In this document: positions 18,328-29,358 of the stretch, piece by piece
Numbering within the stretch: position 1 is the first letter of the stretch
Layout of the letters: each line of letters starts with the position of its first letter
Origin: Pseudaminobacter soli (ex Li et al. 2025)
GTDB lineage: Bacteria; Pseudomonadota; Alphaproteobacteria; Rhizobiales; Rhizobiaceae
Direction: 5' to 3'
Assembly (NCBI RefSeq): GCF_003012705.1
Contig: NZ_PXYL01000002.1
Location: 310,001 to 374,000, forward strand
DNA length: 64,000 bases
Notes under the pieces: model-generated
The model's input: the letters and a program-made list of their open reading frames with translations, nothing else
What the model was told of the DNA's origin: nothing
Database searches by the model: none
Made by a program: the position numbers and the translations under genes

Positions 18328-19112
18328 TGAACGCCGCCCAGGACGCATCCGTGGCGCTCCGCGTCGACAATCTGCGCAAGAGCTTCGGTAGCTTCGAGGT
18401 GCTGAAGGGTGTCTCGCTCGCGGCCCGTGAAGGCGAGGTCATTTCCATCCTGGGCTCTTCCGGGTCGGGCAAGTCGACGCTCCTGCGCTGCATCAACCTG
18501 CTGGAGGTCCCCGATTCAGGAGCCGTGACGGTTGCCGGCGAGACGATCCGCATGGAGCAGGCGAGAGGAGCGAACCGTCCGGCCGACCGGCACCAGGTGG
18601 AGCGCATCCGCGCCGAGCTCGGCATGGTCTTCCAGGGTTTTAATCTCTGGTCCCATATGACGATCCTCGAAAATGTCATCGAGGCGCCTGTCCATGTGCA
18701 GAAGCGTCCGCGCAAGGAGTGTATCGCCGAAGCCGAAGCGCTGCTTGAGAAGGTGGGCATTGCCGACAAGCGCAACCACTATCCATCGCACTTGTCGGGC
18801 GGACAGCAGCAGCGCGCGGCGATTGCGCGCGCCTTGGCGATGCGGCCAAAGGTGATGCTCTTCGACGAGCCGACTTCGGCGCTCGATCCGGAGCTGGTCG
18901 GCGAGGTGCTGCGCGTCATGCGCTCGCTGGCGGACGAGGGGCGCACGATGCTGGTCGTCACGCATGAAATGGGTTTTGCCCGCGATGTCTCCAACCGGGT
19001 GATCTTCCTGCATCAGGGGCGGATCGAGGAAGACGGCGCGCCGCAGGAAGTCTTCAGCAATTCGAAGTCGGAGCGCTTCCGGCAGTTCATCAGCCGCGAC
19101 GCGGCGGCCTGA
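18327..19112 (+). CDS. polar-amino-acid ABC transporter ATPase (HisP/GlnQ type)
   Basis: 261 residues. Walker [10 protein letters not shown] is near residues 44-52. The signature L-S-G-G-Q-Q-Q-R, Walker B with [10 protein letters not shown] and the switch histidine in V-V-T-H-E-M-G-F-A are all intact. ATG 18327 overlaps the permease stop. It supplies ATP hydrolysis for the two permeases upstream and closes the operon, which ends at the stem-loop 19121-19146. Confidence 0.95.
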   Translation: MNAAQDASVALRVDNLRKSFGSFEVLKGVSLAAREGEVISILGSSGSGKSTLLRCINLLEVPDSGAVTVAGETIRMEQARGANRPADRHQVERIRAELGMVFQGFNLWSHMTILENVIEAPVHVQKRPRKECIAEAEALLEKVGIADKRNHYPSHLSGGQQQRAAIARALAMRPKVMLFDEPTSALDPELVGEVLRVMRSLADEGRTMLVVTHEMGFARDVSNRVIFLHQGRIEEDGAPQEVFSNSKSERFRQFISRDAAA

Positions 19113-19120
19113 CGTCAATT

Positions 19121-19146
19121 GGCGCGCCCGACGGATCGGGCGCGCC
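19121..19146 (+). terminator. stem-loop terminator after ABC operon
   Basis: An 11-bp perfect stem, GGCGCGCCCGA (19121-19131) and TCGGGCGCGCC (19136-19146), with loop CGGA, followed by CTGATGTTCTT. Likely terminates the 15761-19112 operon. Confidence 0.75.
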
Positions 19147-19273
19147 CTGATGTTCTTGATCTAGACGGTCGCGACTGCGCGACCAATCCGCTCTTTGCGA
19201 GCGGCTGCCCGCTATGCCCTTGGCAACTGACCTGCCGCGGTTCCCCGCGGCACTGCGTCGAGCTGCGGCTTGC

Positions 19274-19570
19274 TCAGGAGTGTTTGCCCCAGTGCTCGCG
19301 CTGCCAAGTGCCCGCATCGTGAACGATCCTGCCGATCACAAGCAGCACGATCGAGCCGATGATGGCGTTGATGGCGACGGTCGTGAGACCTGCGCCGATA
19401 TGAACGCCCATCAGCGGAAGCAGCCAGAAGCCGAGGAAGGCCCCAACGATTCCGATGATCAGGTCCCCGACCATTCCGAACCTGGCGCCTTGCACTATCT
19501 GATCGGCCAGCCACCCTAATACGAGACCGACCACCAATATGGTCACAAGACTTTCGATCGACATAGACAT
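19274..19570 (-). CDS. GlsB/YeaQ/YmgE-family small membrane protein
   Basis: 98 residues from ATG 19570. Three ATGs lie close together; GGAGG (about 19578-19582) is 7 nt from this one and only 1 nt from ATG 19576, so 19570 is preferred. The protein is a three-helix hydrophobic membrane protein with the G-L-V-L-G-W-L-A-D and G-D-L-I-I-G-I-V-G-A-F-L-G segments of the transglycosylase-associated (YeaQ/YmgE) family, often induced by stress. Function in the inner membrane is unknown. A short charged tail (W-Q-R-E-H-W-G-K-H) ends it. It stands alone between terminators and a Crp-like gene. Confidence 0.85.
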   Translation of the reverse strand: MSMSIESLVTILVVGLVLGWLADQIVQGARFGMVGDLIIGIVGAFLGFWLLPLMGVHIGAGLTTVAINAIIGSIVLLVIGRIVHDAGTWQREHWGKHS

Positions 19571-19747
19571 CTTCATGCCTCCGAAATTTGGAGGAACCGG
19601 GCGCTTCGGACGCTGGAATTGAACCCAACGTAGAAGCTGACCCATTCCTGCAAATGGATGCTACGCCCGGGGCCGAATGGGGACTGTGCAAAACTATACA
19701 GCGATAGGAAAATTTGCCGGTTTCTGTCCACTTAACGGCGCGGCATT

Positions 19748-20401
19748 TCAGCGCCTTCCCTTGGACTGGTCGTGCATGATGACGTTCAGGAGCGAGCTGT
19801 GCACTTCGATGCTGCCATTGTAGTCGATGAAGCCCAACCGGCGGAACTTGTTCATGAAGTAGCTGACGCGCGAGCGGGTCGTGCCGATCATCTCGGCCAA
19901 GGTCTCCTGGCTGATCCGGGCAATGACTGCCTCGGACGTGTCGTCCTTACCGAAATGCGCCAAAAGCAGGAGCAGGCGCGCGAGCCTCTTTTCGCTCGAA
20001 TTGAACAGCTGGTCGATGAGGTCGGATTCGACGCGGGTCATCCGCTCGATGAGATGGGCGATGAACATTTCCGAAAAGGCGGGCTCGTAGCGGATCAGGC
20101 GAAGAATGGCCGCCTTTTCCAGCCTAACGATCACCGTCTCCATCATTGCGATGACCGTTTCCATGCGCTGGACCTGTCCGGCAAGGCACGCCTCGCCAAA
20201 GAATTCGCCGCTGTCGAGAATGGCGACCACCGCTTCCTTGCCCTGCTCGGAAACGACGGTGACTTTCACGCCGCCGCTTTCGATGTAGTAAACCGCGTCG
20301 GCGGCGTCGCCTTGCGAGAAGATGATCTGGCCCTTGCGGTAGTGGCCGACCCAACGGCCCTCGCTCACTTTGGCGAGGAAGGATTTCGGATCGAATGGCA
20401 C
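19748..20401 (-). CDS. Crp/Fnr-family transcriptional regulator
   Basis: 217 residues: an N-terminal cyclic-nucleotide-type beta-roll (about 20-110, with Y-R-K-G-Q-I-I-F-S-Q-G-D-A-A-D and G-E-F-F-G-E), a dimer helix, and a C-terminal winged helix with Q-E-T-L-A-E-M-I-G-T-T-R-S-R-V-S-Y. The R-S pair that contacts cAMP in Crp is not seen after F-G-E, and there is no Fnr-type cysteine cluster, so the signal is neither clearly cAMP nor oxygen. Common in Rhizobiales. The 243 bp to the divergent Rieske gene (20402-20644) may hold its operator; I could not identify a clear one. Confidence 0.9.
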   Translation of the reverse strand: MPFDPKSFLAKVSEGRWVGHYRKGQIIFSQGDAADAVYYIESGGVKVTVVSEQGKEAVVAILDSGEFFGEACLAGQVQRMETVIAMMETVIVRLEKAAILRLIRYEPAFSEMFIAHLIERMTRVESDLIDQLFNSSEKRLARLLLLLAHFGKDDTSEAVIARISQETLAEMIGTTRSRVSYFMNKFRRLGFIDYNGSIEVHSSLLNVIMHDQSKGRR

Positions 20402-20644
20402 GTGACGCTGCTCGCTCTATGCGGCCTCCACACCAATTCCAGAAGGGCCACACAATAATATCGCGAGGCGGTTGCAGGCGCCCGACACGATTGCGTGCAA
20501 TGCCCTGTGATCACGGCTGTAAACGGCGCCGTAATAGCTGCATAGCGGCGGAACTGCTCGCGGGGGCGCGACGTTAGAGCAGAGGCCTTCCGAAGAAGGG
20601 CGGGGTGATTGGCGCGTTGATCCTCGATCGGAGCGTCGAAGAAC

Positions 20645-21289
20645 ATGTCCACCGCGAACTTTGTTTCAGGCCGACCGCTGCCGGCTACTCCCGACCGGCG
20701 AGACTTTCTCTATATCGCAACCGCATGCTTCGCGACCGTCGGGACCGGAGCCGTTCTCTGGCCGCTGATCGACAATATGCGGCCGGATGCCAGTACGCTC
20801 GCCAGCGGCGGCCCGGTCGACATCGATGTTTCAAGGTTAGGTCCCGGTCAGCAGGTCACGGTACGCTGGCGCGGCAAGCCGGTCTTCATCATCAATCGTC
20901 CCGATGCGGCTCTGCAGGGTTTGAAGAGCCCCCAACTCCTAGATCATCTTTCGGATCCGGATTCAGAAGTCCTGCAGCAGCCGCCTTATGCGAAGAACTG
21001 GGCACGCGCGAGCAACCCACGCTACGCCGTTCTGGTCGGTGTCTGCACTCATCTGGGCTGCATTCCGCAGTTCCAGCCGGCTCCCGATCCCAACCGCGAT
21101 TGGCCCGGCGGATATTTCTGCCCATGTCACGGATCGAAGTACGATTTGGCTGGCCGCGTGTTCAAGAACGTCCCGGCTCCGTACAACCTGCCCGTGCCTC
21201 CGTACCACTTCATCAGCGACACGATGCTGCGGATCGGTGAGAATCCGCCGGGTGAATCTTTCGACTTCAGCTCGATCGAGCAGGTTTAG
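20645..21289 (+). CDS. Rieske 2Fe-2S protein, ubiquinol-cytochrome c reductase iron-sulfur subunit type
   Basis: 214 residues. An N-terminal segment with a single membrane anchor (about 22-40, F-L-Y-I-A-T-A-C-F-A-T-V-G-T-G-A-V-L-W-P) precedes the Rieske fold. Cluster ligands are C134 and H136 in C-T-H-L-G-C and C159, H162 in C-P-C-H-G-S; the disulfide cysteines C139 and C161 are also present. In the bc1 operon petA is followed by petB and petC, but here the next gene is an efflux outer-membrane factor on the other strand. It is either a relocated petA or a paralogue. No strong ribosome site is visible. Confidence 0.9.
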   Translation: MSTANFVSGRPLPATPDRRDFLYIATACFATVGTGAVLWPLIDNMRPDASTLASGGPVDIDVSRLGPGQQVTVRWRGKPVFIINRPDAALQGLKSPQLLDHLSDPDSEVLQQPPYAKNWARASNPRYAVLVGVCTHLGCIPQFQPAPDPNRDWPGGYFCPCHGSKYDLAGRVFKNVPAPYNLPVPPYHFISDTMLRIGENPPGESFDFSSIEQV

Positions 21290-21299
21290 CGCGCTGGCG

Positions 21300-22763
21300 T
21301 TACTGCGTCGGCGCCGGAGTTTCATGCAAGGGCCAGAGCCAACCGCCGCCCAGAGCCTGGAAAAGGCTCGTTGCGGCCAACATGCGGCTCAGCCGGACTT
21401 GCACCAGATTGGTTTCGGCGGTGAACAGCGTCTGTTCGGTCTGCAGCACGGTGATCAGGTTAACGGTGCCGCCGGCCAGCTGCAATTCTGCTATTTCGAA
21501 GGCCTTGCGGGAGTTCGTCACGACGTCGTTCTGCAACCTTAGCTGTATCGTCGTCTGTTCGAGCGCGACGAGTGCCTGTTCGACGTCCGAGAAGCCCGAA
21601 AGCACGGCCTTTCGATAGGCCTGCAGATTCTGCAGCTGCACGCCGCGAGCCTGCAACAGCTGGTTCTTCAGCAGGCCACCGTCGAATATCGGCTGCGTGA
21701 GCGAGGCCACCATCGTGTAGTACCAGGCGCCCGGAGTGAACAGGCGCGAAAGCTGCTGGCTCTGAAAGCCTGTAGTACCGGTAAGCTGTATTTGTGGCAG
21801 GAAGGCCGCCCGTGCGGCCTCGACGTTGAAGTTCGAGGATTCGAGCTGCGCTTCCGCCTGGCGGATATCCGGACGCTGCAGCAGGAGCTCGGAAGGCAGG
21901 CCCGGCGTCACGCGCGGCACCGTAACCTGCGACAGGCTGCGGCCTTTGACGTTGAAGTCGGCGGGTGCCCGCGCCACCAGCACGGCGAGCGCTGAAACGT
22001 TCTGCTTCAGCGTCACTTCCAGCGGTGGAATGGAGGCCCTCACCGTGGCCACAAGTGCTGCCTGCTGCGAGACGTCGAGCTGCGAGGCCGTTCCCGCGTT
22101 GAACTGCTTGTTGACGAGGTCGAGAATGTGGCTGGCGGCTGCCAGATTCTGACGTGCGACCGCCAGCTGATCCTGCGCGGCGAGAATCTGGAAATAGGTG
22201 TTGGCGACCGCAACGATGCTGCTGACGGTTACGACTTCGCGGTTGTAGCGACTGACGATGGCACTCTTTTCTGCGGCAAAGAGCGTGGCGTGGTTCTTGC
22301 CCCAGAAGTCGACAATGTAGCTTGCCGAGAGCCCGACATTGTAAAGCGAAAAGACCGTGGCAGGCGTCGTTCGCGTTGCCGACACTCGCTCCTTTTCAGC
22401 GAACCCGCTTCCGGTGAGGCTGGGAAAAAGCGCGGCGCCGGTGATGCCGATCTGAGCGTCCGCCTGGACGATCTGGGCCGTGGCGACTGCGATGTCCAGG
22501 TTCGACTTTTGCGCCTCCTGGATAAGCTGTGTCAGCTCTTCCGAGCGAAAGCCGCGCCACCAATCCAGTGCAGGAACGGCTACTTCCGGCTTGTTCTTGC
22601 CACCGCGATAGGCGGAGGGGATTTCAAGCGCTGCTTCGGGATGTTCCGAATGCAGAAAGCAGCCGGACATGGCGAGGCTCATCGCGCACACAGCCAGGAC
22701 GCGGCGGAATCGCCGATTGCGTCTCGCAAATTGGGGAACAATCGACTTGAAAGCGCAACGCAT
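21300..22763 (-). CDS. RND efflux outer-membrane lipoprotein (NodT/TolC family)
   Basis: About 487 residues from ATG 22763, which is followed by a basic region and a lipoprotein signal ending M-S-G-C; an in-frame start at 22829 would add 22 residues before this signal and is less likely. Two outer-membrane efflux protein repeats follow with long alpha-helical segments; L-P-S-E-L-L-L-Q-R-P-D-I-R-Q-A-E is the hallmark of the NodT group. It is the last gene of the RND operon, 186 nt after the second pump gene, and would form the exit duct for the tripartite pump. Confidence 0.92.
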   Translation of the reverse strand: MRCAFKSIVPQFARRNRRFRRVLAVCAMSLAMSGCFLHSEHPEAALEIPSAYRGGKNKPEVAVPALDWWRGFRSEELTQLIQEAQKSNLDIAVATAQIVQADAQIGITGAALFPSLTGSGFAEKERVSATRTTPATVFSLYNVGLSASYIVDFWGKNHATLFAAEKSAIVSRYNREVVTVSSIVAVANTYFQILAAQDQLAVARQNLAAASHILDLVNKQFNAGTASQLDVSQQAALVATVRASIPPLEVTLKQNVSALAVLVARAPADFNVKGRSLSQVTVPRVTPGLPSELLLQRPDIRQAEAQLESSNFNVEAARAAFLPQIQLTGTTGFQSQQLSRLFTPGAWYYTMVASLTQPIFDGGLLKNQLLQARGVQLQNLQAYRKAVLSGFSDVEQALVALEQTTIQLRLQNDVVTNSRKAFEIAELQLAGGTVNLITVLQTEQTLFTAETNLVQVRLSRMLAATSLFQALGGGWLWPLHETPAPTQ

Positions 22764-22949
22764 CCGGTACCCAACCAGGGTTCGACAACACATACACCCC
22801 AGCACACCGCGGAATTTGCGATTGTCCATGGAGCTTCAGTTTCGACTCGAACGCGTCAACTCACACTAAGAGGGGAAACATAACTTGGAAAAAAAAGCTC
22901 TGCCAACGACGCAAGAGTAAAAGCCGGAGTTATCCTCCGACATCTTCGG

Positions 22950-25900
22950 TCATTCACCCGGCTGGGGTCTTGGCTGTTGCGTCGAGGACACGCGCACCCC
23001 CCGGATCCAGAAGCGGAAGCGGTCGATGTAGATGTAAACCACGGGCGTGGTGTAGAGCGTCAGCATCTGGCTGAAGATCAGGCCGCCCACGATCGCAATG
23101 CCGAGCGGCTGGCGCAATTCGCTGCCTTCGCCGAAGCCTATCGCCAGCGGGATGGCGCCAAACAGCGCCGCCACCGTCGTCATCATGATCGGGCGGAAGC
23201 GCAGCAGGCAGGCCTGGTAGATAGCGTCGTGCGCCGATTTGTTCTCGTTGCGCTCGGCGTCGAGCGCAAAGTCGATCATCATGATGGCGTTCTTCTTCAC
23301 GATGCCGATCAGCAGGATCACCCCGATCAACGCCATGACGCTGAACTCGATGTTGAAAAGCGACAGTGCCAGCAATGCACCGACGCCGGCCGAAGGCAGC
23401 GTGGACAGGATGGTCAGCGGGTGGGCATAGCTTTCGTAGAGGATGCCCAGCACGACATAGACGGCGATCAGCGCGGCGAGGATGAGCAGCGGCTGGTTGG
23501 CGAGCGATTCCTGGAAAACGCGAGCCGTACCCTGGAAACTGCCGTGGATCGACGACGGCATGCCGATGCGAGCCTTGGCCGCGTCGATGGCCGCGACCGC
23601 ATCGCTCAACGCAACGCCGGGAGCCAGGTTGAACGAGATCGTGGCGGCCACGAACAGGCCCTGATGGTTGACGGCGAGCGGCGTGCTGCCTGGGCCGTAT
23701 TTTGCCACTGAAGACAGCGGCACCATGGTTTCGGCACGGGTGCTTACAGCGGATCCGGTCGAGGCGACTGTCTTGCCGGTTGCGCCGATCGAGTTGGTCG
23801 CCTGATTGCGTGCAGCGTCGGCCGCGATTGTGGCGGCGTTGTTGGACAGGCCGGGCGACACGAAGGTGCCGGCCACCGCGTTTGTCGCCTGCGAGCCGCC
23901 GACCGAGCCGCCCGCGGTGCTGACGAAGACCTGCTTCAGCGTCTCTGGGTTCTGCCAGTATTCCGGCGCCACTTCCATGACGACATGGTACTGGTTGCGC
24001 GCCACATAGATGGTCGACACCTGGCGCTGCCCGAAAGCGTCATAGAGGGTGTTGTCGATCTGGCTGACCGTGATGCCCAGCCGCGCGGCCGTATCGCGGT
24101 CGATCACCACATTGGCCTCGAGGCCCTTGTTCTGCTGGTCGCTGTTGACGTCGGTCAGTTTCGGTTCGGCTTGGAGTGCCGCCGTAAGCTTCGGCGCCCA
24201 TTCGAGGAGGTCTGCGAAGGTGTCGCCCTGCAAGGTATATTGGTATTGCGCGTTGGACTGGCGGCCGCCGACGCGGATATCCTGGACGGCCTGCAGGTAG
24301 AGTGTGGCGCCCGGCACGACCGCGAGCTCGCGCCGCAAGCGGCCGATCACCTGGTCAGCCGAAATCTTGCGCTCGGCCAGCGGCTTCAGAGCGACGAACA
24401 TGAAGCCGGAATTGGTCTGTCCACCGCCGGTGAAGCCCACCGCAGTATCGACAGCGGGGTCCTTTTTCACGATATCGACGAACTGCCCGAGCTTCTGCTG
24501 CATCAGCTGGAACGAGATCGCCTGGTCGGCCTGGATGGAGCCGACGAGCCGCCCGGTATCCTGCTGCGGGAAGAAGCCCTTGGGGATGGTCACATAGAGA
24601 TAGCAGCTGAGACCTATCGTGGTCAGCAGCACCGTGAGGATCAGGCGGGGCCGGTCCAGCGCCCAACCCAGCGACCTGCGATAGCCCGCCAGCATACCGT
24701 CGAAGATCCACTCGCTGAAACGATAGATCCTGCCATGCTTTCGGCCGCGCTCGCTCCTGAGGAGGATCGAGCACATCATGGGGGTGGTGGTGAGCGATAT
24801 CACGAGCGAAACGAGGATCGCGGTGGAAAGCGTCACAGCGAATTCGCGGAAGAGGCGTCCGATCAGCCCTCCCATCAGCAGGATCGGAATGAACACCGCA
24901 ATCAACGAGAGGCTCATGGATAGAACTGTGAAGCCGACCTCTTGCGAGCCTTTGATGGCGGCGGCTTTGGGTGACATTCCGGCCTGTATGTGCCGGGAGA
25001 TGTTCTCGAGAACGACGATGGCGTCGTCGACAACGAAGCCGGTGGCGACCGTCAGCGCCATCAGCGACAGATTGTCGAGGCTGTAGCCCAGCAGATACAT
25101 GACGCCCAGCGTCCCGACCAGCGACACAGGCACCGCCACGATGGGAATGAGCGTCGCGCGCGGCTCGCGCAGGAAGGCGAAGACCACGAGGATCACGAGC
25201 CCGATGGCGATCATCAGGGTCTGCTCGACCTCCTGCAGCGAGGCACGGATGGTCGTCGAGCGGTCGACTGCAAGTGCCAGGTCGATGGCCGGCGAAATCG
25301 ATGCCCGCAAGGTCGGCATCAACGCCTTCACCCTATCGACGGTGGCGATGATGTTGGCGTTGGGCGAACGGTAGACGATGATCAGCACCGCCGGTTTGCC
25401 ATTGGCAAGGCCGGCATTGCGGATGTTCTCAACCGAGTCGCTGACCTCGCCGACGTCCGAAAGCCTGACCGGCGCACCGTTGCGATAGGCCACGATCAGA
25501 GAGCGGTAGGCATCTGCCTGATTCGCTTGGTCGTTTGCATAGATCTGGTAGCGCTGGGTCCCCGCATGGATGTCGCCTTTAGGGCTGTGGGCGTTGGCTG
25601 AACCGAGAGCTGCCCTGATATCCTCCAGTCCGATGGCGTATTTGTAGAGCGCCTGCGGATTGAGCTCGACGCGCACGGCCGGCAGCGAACTGCCGCTGAC
25701 GATGACCTCGCCTATGCCATCGACCTGCGAAAGTTTCTGCGCCAGCACGGTGCTGGCGGCATCGTAGATCTGGCCCCTGGTCAGCGTGTCCGAGGTGAGC
25801 GAAAGCACGAGGATGGGCGCGTCGGCGGGATTGACCTTCTTATAGGTTGGGTTCTGCCGCAGGCTGCTCGGCAAGTCTGCGCGCGCGGCATTGATTGCGG

Positions 25901-26228
25901 CCTGCACATCGCGCGCGGCGCCATCGATGTCGCGGTCGAGCCCGAATTGAAGAGTGATCCGGGTGTTGCCCACGGTGCTGGCCGACGTCATCTCGTTGAC
26001 GTCGGCGATTTCCCCCAGATGCCGTTCCAGGGGGCTCGCCACCGTCGTCGCAACGATCTCCGGACTGGCGCCCGGCAGTGTCGCCTGTACGGAGATGACC
26101 GGGAAATCGACCTGGGGCAGGGGCGCCACGGGCAGCAGCGGAAATGCCACCAGTCCGGTCATCAGCAGGCCGAAGGTCAGAAGCGTGGTGGCGACGGGGC
26201 GCCGGATGAACGGGGCCGAAAGGTTCAT
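22950..26228 (-). CDS. RND multidrug efflux transporter (MdtC-like) with an unusual insertion
   Basis: 1092 residues, about 50-60 longer than MdtC/MdtB relatives. Twelve-helix HME/HAE RND pump; V-V-D-D-A-I-V-V in helix 4 carries the paired proton-relay aspartates. The extra length is mainly an Ala/Asn/Ser/Thr-rich stretch around residues 770-845 ([11 protein letters not shown] to A-V-S-T-R-A-E-T) in the second periplasmic docking/porter half, which is absent from the sister pump. It overlaps the MdtB-like gene by 4 nt. Together they probably form a heterotrimer, as in MdtBC. Confidence 0.93.
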   Translation of the reverse strand: MNLSAPFIRRPVATTLLTFGLLMTGLVAFPLLPVAPLPQVDFPVISVQATLPGASPEIVATTVASPLERHLGEIADVNEMTSASTVGNTRITLQFGLDRDIDGAARDVQAAINAARADLPSSLRQNPTYKKVNPADAPILVLSLTSDTLTRGQIYDAASTVLAQKLSQVDGIGEVIVSGSSLPAVRVELNPQALYKYAIGLEDIRAALGSANAHSPKGDIHAGTQRYQIYANDQANQADAYRSLIVAYRNGAPVRLSDVGEVSDSVENIRNAGLANGKPAVLIIVYRSPNANIIATVDRVKALMPTLRASISPAIDLALAVDRSTTIRASLQEVEQTLMIAIGLVILVVFAFLREPRATLIPIVAVPVSLVGTLGVMYLLGYSLDNLSLMALTVATGFVVDDAIVVLENISRHIQAGMSPKAAAIKGSQEVGFTVLSMSLSLIAVFIPILLMGGLIGRLFREFAVTLSTAILVSLVISLTTTPMMCSILLRSERGRKHGRIYRFSEWIFDGMLAGYRRSLGWALDRPRLILTVLLTTIGLSCYLYVTIPKGFFPQQDTGRLVGSIQADQAISFQLMQQKLGQFVDIVKKDPAVDTAVGFTGGGQTNSGFMFVALKPLAERKISADQVIGRLRRELAVVPGATLYLQAVQDIRVGGRQSNAQYQYTLQGDTFADLLEWAPKLTAALQAEPKLTDVNSDQQNKGLEANVVIDRDTAARLGITVSQIDNTLYDAFGQRQVSTIYVARNQYHVVMEVAPEYWQNPETLKQVFVSTAGGSVGGSQATNAVAGTFVSPGLSNNAATIAADAARNQATNSIGATGKTVASTGSAVSTRAETMVPLSSVAKYGPGSTPLAVNHQGLFVAATISFNLAPGVALSDAVAAIDAAKARIGMPSSIHGSFQGTARVFQESLANQPLLILAALIAVYVVLGILYESYAHPLTILSTLPSAGVGALLALSLFNIEFSVMALIGVILLIGIVKKNAIMMIDFALDAERNENKSAHDAIYQACLLRFRPIMMTTVAALFGAIPLAIGFGEGSELRQPLGIAIVGGLIFSQMLTLYTTPVVYIYIDRFRFWIRGVRVSSTQQPRPQPGE

Positions 26229-29200
26229 GGCGCGGCATCCGCGCTGCGCCCTTCGGGATAGTCAGGTTCTTCGCCCTGCAGGCGAGCCGAAAGGCGGTCG
26301 AACCACAGATAGATCACCGGCGTGGTGAACAGCGTCAACAGCTGGCTTACCAGGAGGCCGCCGACGATGGTGACGCCCAGCGGGTGGCGCAGTTCGGAGC
26401 CGACGCCGGTGCCCAGCATCAGCGGCAGCGCGCCGAGAATTGCCGCCAGCGTCGTCATCAGGATCGGGCGGAAGCGCAGCAGACAGGCCTGATAGATCGC
26501 CTCCCGCGGTGATTTTCCCTCGTTGCGCTGCGCGTCAAGCGCGAAGTCGATCATCATGATGGCGTTCTTTTTGACGATGCCGATCAGGAGGATGATGCCG
26601 ATGATCGAGATGATGGTCAGGTCTTCGCCCGCGATCATCAGAGCCAGCAGGGCGCCGATGCCGGCAGACGGCAACGTCGACAGGATGGTGATCGGGTGGA
26701 TGAAGCTCTCATAGAGCACGCCCAGAACGATATAGACCGTCACGATTGCCGCCAGAACCAGAAACAGCTGGTTGCTGAGCGAGGCTCGGAAGGCGCGGGC
26801 GGCGCCCTGGAAAGTGGTGATCATGCTGAGCGGCATGTCGATCTCGGCTTGGGCCTTGTTGATCGCCGCAACCGCTTCACCCAGCGATACGCCCGGCGCC
26901 AGGTTGAACGACACAGTTGTGGCCGGGAACTGCCCCATATGCGTGATCTGCAGCGGCGCCGTCTGGACATGGGCCTTGGCCACGACCGAGAGCTGGATCG
27001 GCGCGCCGCCAGTCGCGGTCGGCAGGTAGATCGATGACAGCGAACTCAGCGACTGCTGCAGCGAGGGATCGGCCTCCAGGATGACGCGGTACTGGTTGGA
27101 GGTGCTGAAGATCGTCGAGACGATGCGCTGCCCGAAGGCATCATAAAGGGCGTTGTCGACGGTAGCTGGGGTGACGCCAAAGCGCGCGGCCTGATCGCGA
27201 TCGATATCGACAAAGACTGCAAGCCCGCTTTGCGAGAGATCGCTGGCCACGTCGGCGAGCTGCGGCAGGCTTCTCAGCTTGTCGATCAGCTTCGGCGTCC
27301 ATTCCGCCAACTCGTCGGCGTTCGCGTCCTGCAGCACGAATTGATACTGCGTCCGGCTGACCGTGCCATCGATCGTCAGATCCTGCACGGGCTGCATGTA
27401 AAGCGTGATGCCGGTAAGCGAAGCCGTGCTTTCCTTCAGCCGGTTGATGACGGTGGTGATGTCTGTGCTGCGCTCTTCATGCGGCTTGAGGTTGATCAGG
27501 ATGCGGCCGACATTCGGCGTCATATTGGTGCCGTCGACGCCGATGAAGGAGGAAAGGCTTTCGACGTCGGGATCCTTGAGGATCGCTGCCGCGACTTCCT
27601 GCTGGCGCTCTGCCATCGAGGCGTAGGAGACCGACTGCGGCGCCTCGGTGATCGCCTGGATGACTCCGGTGTCTTGCACCGGGAAGAAGCCCTTCGGGAT
27701 TTCGACATAAAGAATGCCGGTTAGGATCAGGGTGCTCACCGCAACCATCAGCATGAATGTCTGCCGGTCGAGCACCCAGGTCAGCGCTCGGCCATAGCCC
27801 CGGATCACCCACTCGAAGAAGTCGTGGCTGGCGCGCTGGAAGATGTTCTCGCGGACATCCGATATCGGCTTCAGCAGCTTGGCGCAGGCCATGGGCACCA
27901 GCGTCAGCGAAACCACGGCCGAGATGAGGATGGTGGCCGAGAGCGTGATGGCGAATTCGCGGAACAGCCGGCCGACCACGTCGCCCATGAACAGCAGCGG
28001 GATCAGCACCGCGATCAGCGACACTGTCAGCGATATGATGGTGAAGCCGATCTGCTCCGAACCGATCAGCGCCGCATCTAGTGGCGAATAGCCTTCCTCG
28101 ATGTAGCGCGAGATGTTCTCGATCACCACGATGGCGTCGTCGACCACGAAGCCCGTGGCGATGGTCAGTGCCATCAGCGAGAGATTGTCGAGGCTGAAGC
28201 CGAACAGATACATGATGCCCAGGGTGCCGACCAGGGAGAGCGGCACTGAAAGGCTCGGGATCAGCGTGGCGCGGGCGCTGCGCAGAAAGACGAAGATCAC
28301 CAGCACGACCAGGATGACGGCGAGCGTCAGCTCATATTCGACGTCCCGCACCGAGGCGCGGATGGTGGTCGTGCGGTCGGTCAGCAGATGCACCTCGACG
28401 GCGCTGGGCAAAGAGGCTTGCAACTGCGGCAGCAGCGACTTGATGCGGTCCACGACCTGGATGACGTTTGCGCCTGGCTCGCGCTGGATGTTGAGGATGA
28501 CTGCCGGCGTGGTGTTCATCCAGGCGGCCAGCTTGTCGTTCTCGGTGCCGTCGATGACGGTTGCCACATCGCTCAGCCGCACGGGAGCCCCGTTCTTGTA
28601 AGCGATGATTAGGGGCTCGTATTGAGCGGCACTCTTCAGCTGGTCATTGGCGTTGACCGTAAACGCGCGCGAAGGACCGTCGAAATTGCCCTTGGGGGCG
28701 TTGATGTTCGCGTTGCCGAGCGTCGTGCGCAGGTCGTCGATGTTGAGGCCATAAGCGGCAAGCTTGCGCGGATCGGCCTGTATGCGGACTGCCGGCCGCT
28801 GGCCGCCGCTCAGGGTAACCAGACCGACGCCAGGAAGCTGTGAGATCTTTTGCGCCAGGCGCGTGTAGGCAAGCTCCTGCACGTCGCGCAGCGGCATGGT
28901 CTTCGAGGTCAGTCCCAGCGTCAGCACCGGCGCGTCGGCCGGATTGACCTTGGCGTAGATCGGCGGCGCGGGCAGGTCGGCCGGCAGCAGGTTGCCGGCC
29001 GCATTGATGGCGGCCTGCACCTCCTGTTCGGCGACGTCGAGCGAAATGGCGAGATTGAACTGGAGCGTGATGACGGACGCGCCGGCCGAGCTAACCGAGT
29101 TCATCTGGTTCAGGTTGGGGATCTGTCCCAGCTGAACTTCCAGCGGGGCGGTGACCGATGAAGTCATCACGTCGGGGCTGGCGCCTGGATAAAAGGTCTG

Positions 29201-29341
29201 GACCTGGATGGTCGGGTAGTCGACCTGGGGAAGGGCAGAGACCGGCAGGAACAGGTAGGCCAGCATGCCGGACAGCATGATCGCGACCATCAAGAGCGAT
29301 GTCGCTACCGGCCGGAGGATGAAGGGGCGCGACGGGCTCAT
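26225..29341 (-). CDS. RND multidrug efflux transporter (MdtB-like)
   Basis: 1038 residues, the normal length of the family. It begins with [10 protein letters not shown] and carries [11 protein letters not shown] in helix 4, the two large periplasmic loops and the C-terminal [13 protein letters not shown] motif. It sits 17 nt after the adaptor gene and overlaps the MdtC-like gene as ATGA. By family the substrates are bile-salt-like detergents, novobiocin or other amphiphiles; plant compounds are plausible in a soil or root bacterium, which is inference. Confidence 0.95.
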   Translation of the reverse strand: MSPSRPFILRPVATSLLMVAIMLSGMLAYLFLPVSALPQVDYPTIQVQTFYPGASPDVMTSSVTAPLEVQLGQIPNLNQMNSVSSAGASVITLQFNLAISLDVAEQEVQAAINAAGNLLPADLPAPPIYAKVNPADAPVLTLGLTSKTMPLRDVQELAYTRLAQKISQLPGVGLVTLSGGQRPAVRIQADPRKLAAYGLNIDDLRTTLGNANINAPKGNFDGPSRAFTVNANDQLKSAAQYEPLIIAYKNGAPVRLSDVATVIDGTENDKLAAWMNTTPAVILNIQREPGANVIQVVDRIKSLLPQLQASLPSAVEVHLLTDRTTTIRASVRDVEYELTLAVILVVLVIFVFLRSARATLIPSLSVPLSLVGTLGIMYLFGFSLDNLSLMALTIATGFVVDDAIVVIENISRYIEEGYSPLDAALIGSEQIGFTIISLTVSLIAVLIPLLFMGDVVGRLFREFAITLSATILISAVVSLTLVPMACAKLLKPISDVRENIFQRASHDFFEWVIRGYGRALTWVLDRQTFMLMVAVSTLILTGILYVEIPKGFFPVQDTGVIQAITEAPQSVSYASMAERQQEVAAAILKDPDVESLSSFIGVDGTNMTPNVGRILINLKPHEERSTDITTVINRLKESTASLTGITLYMQPVQDLTIDGTVSRTQYQFVLQDANADELAEWTPKLIDKLRSLPQLADVASDLSQSGLAVFVDIDRDQAARFGVTPATVDNALYDAFGQRIVSTIFSTSNQYRVILEADPSLQQSLSSLSSIYLPTATGGAPIQLSVVAKAHVQTAPLQITHMGQFPATTVSFNLAPGVSLGEAVAAINKAQAEIDMPLSMITTFQGAARAFRASLSNQLFLVLAAIVTVYIVLGVLYESFIHPITILSTLPSAGIGALLALMIAGEDLTIISIIGIILLIGIVKKNAIMMIDFALDAQRNEGKSPREAIYQACLLRFRPILMTTLAAILGALPLMLGTGVGSELRHPLGVTIVGGLLVSQLLTLFTTPVIYLWFDRLSARLQGEEPDYPEGRSADAAP

Positions 29342-29358
29342 TTCGTTTGGTCGAGCTC

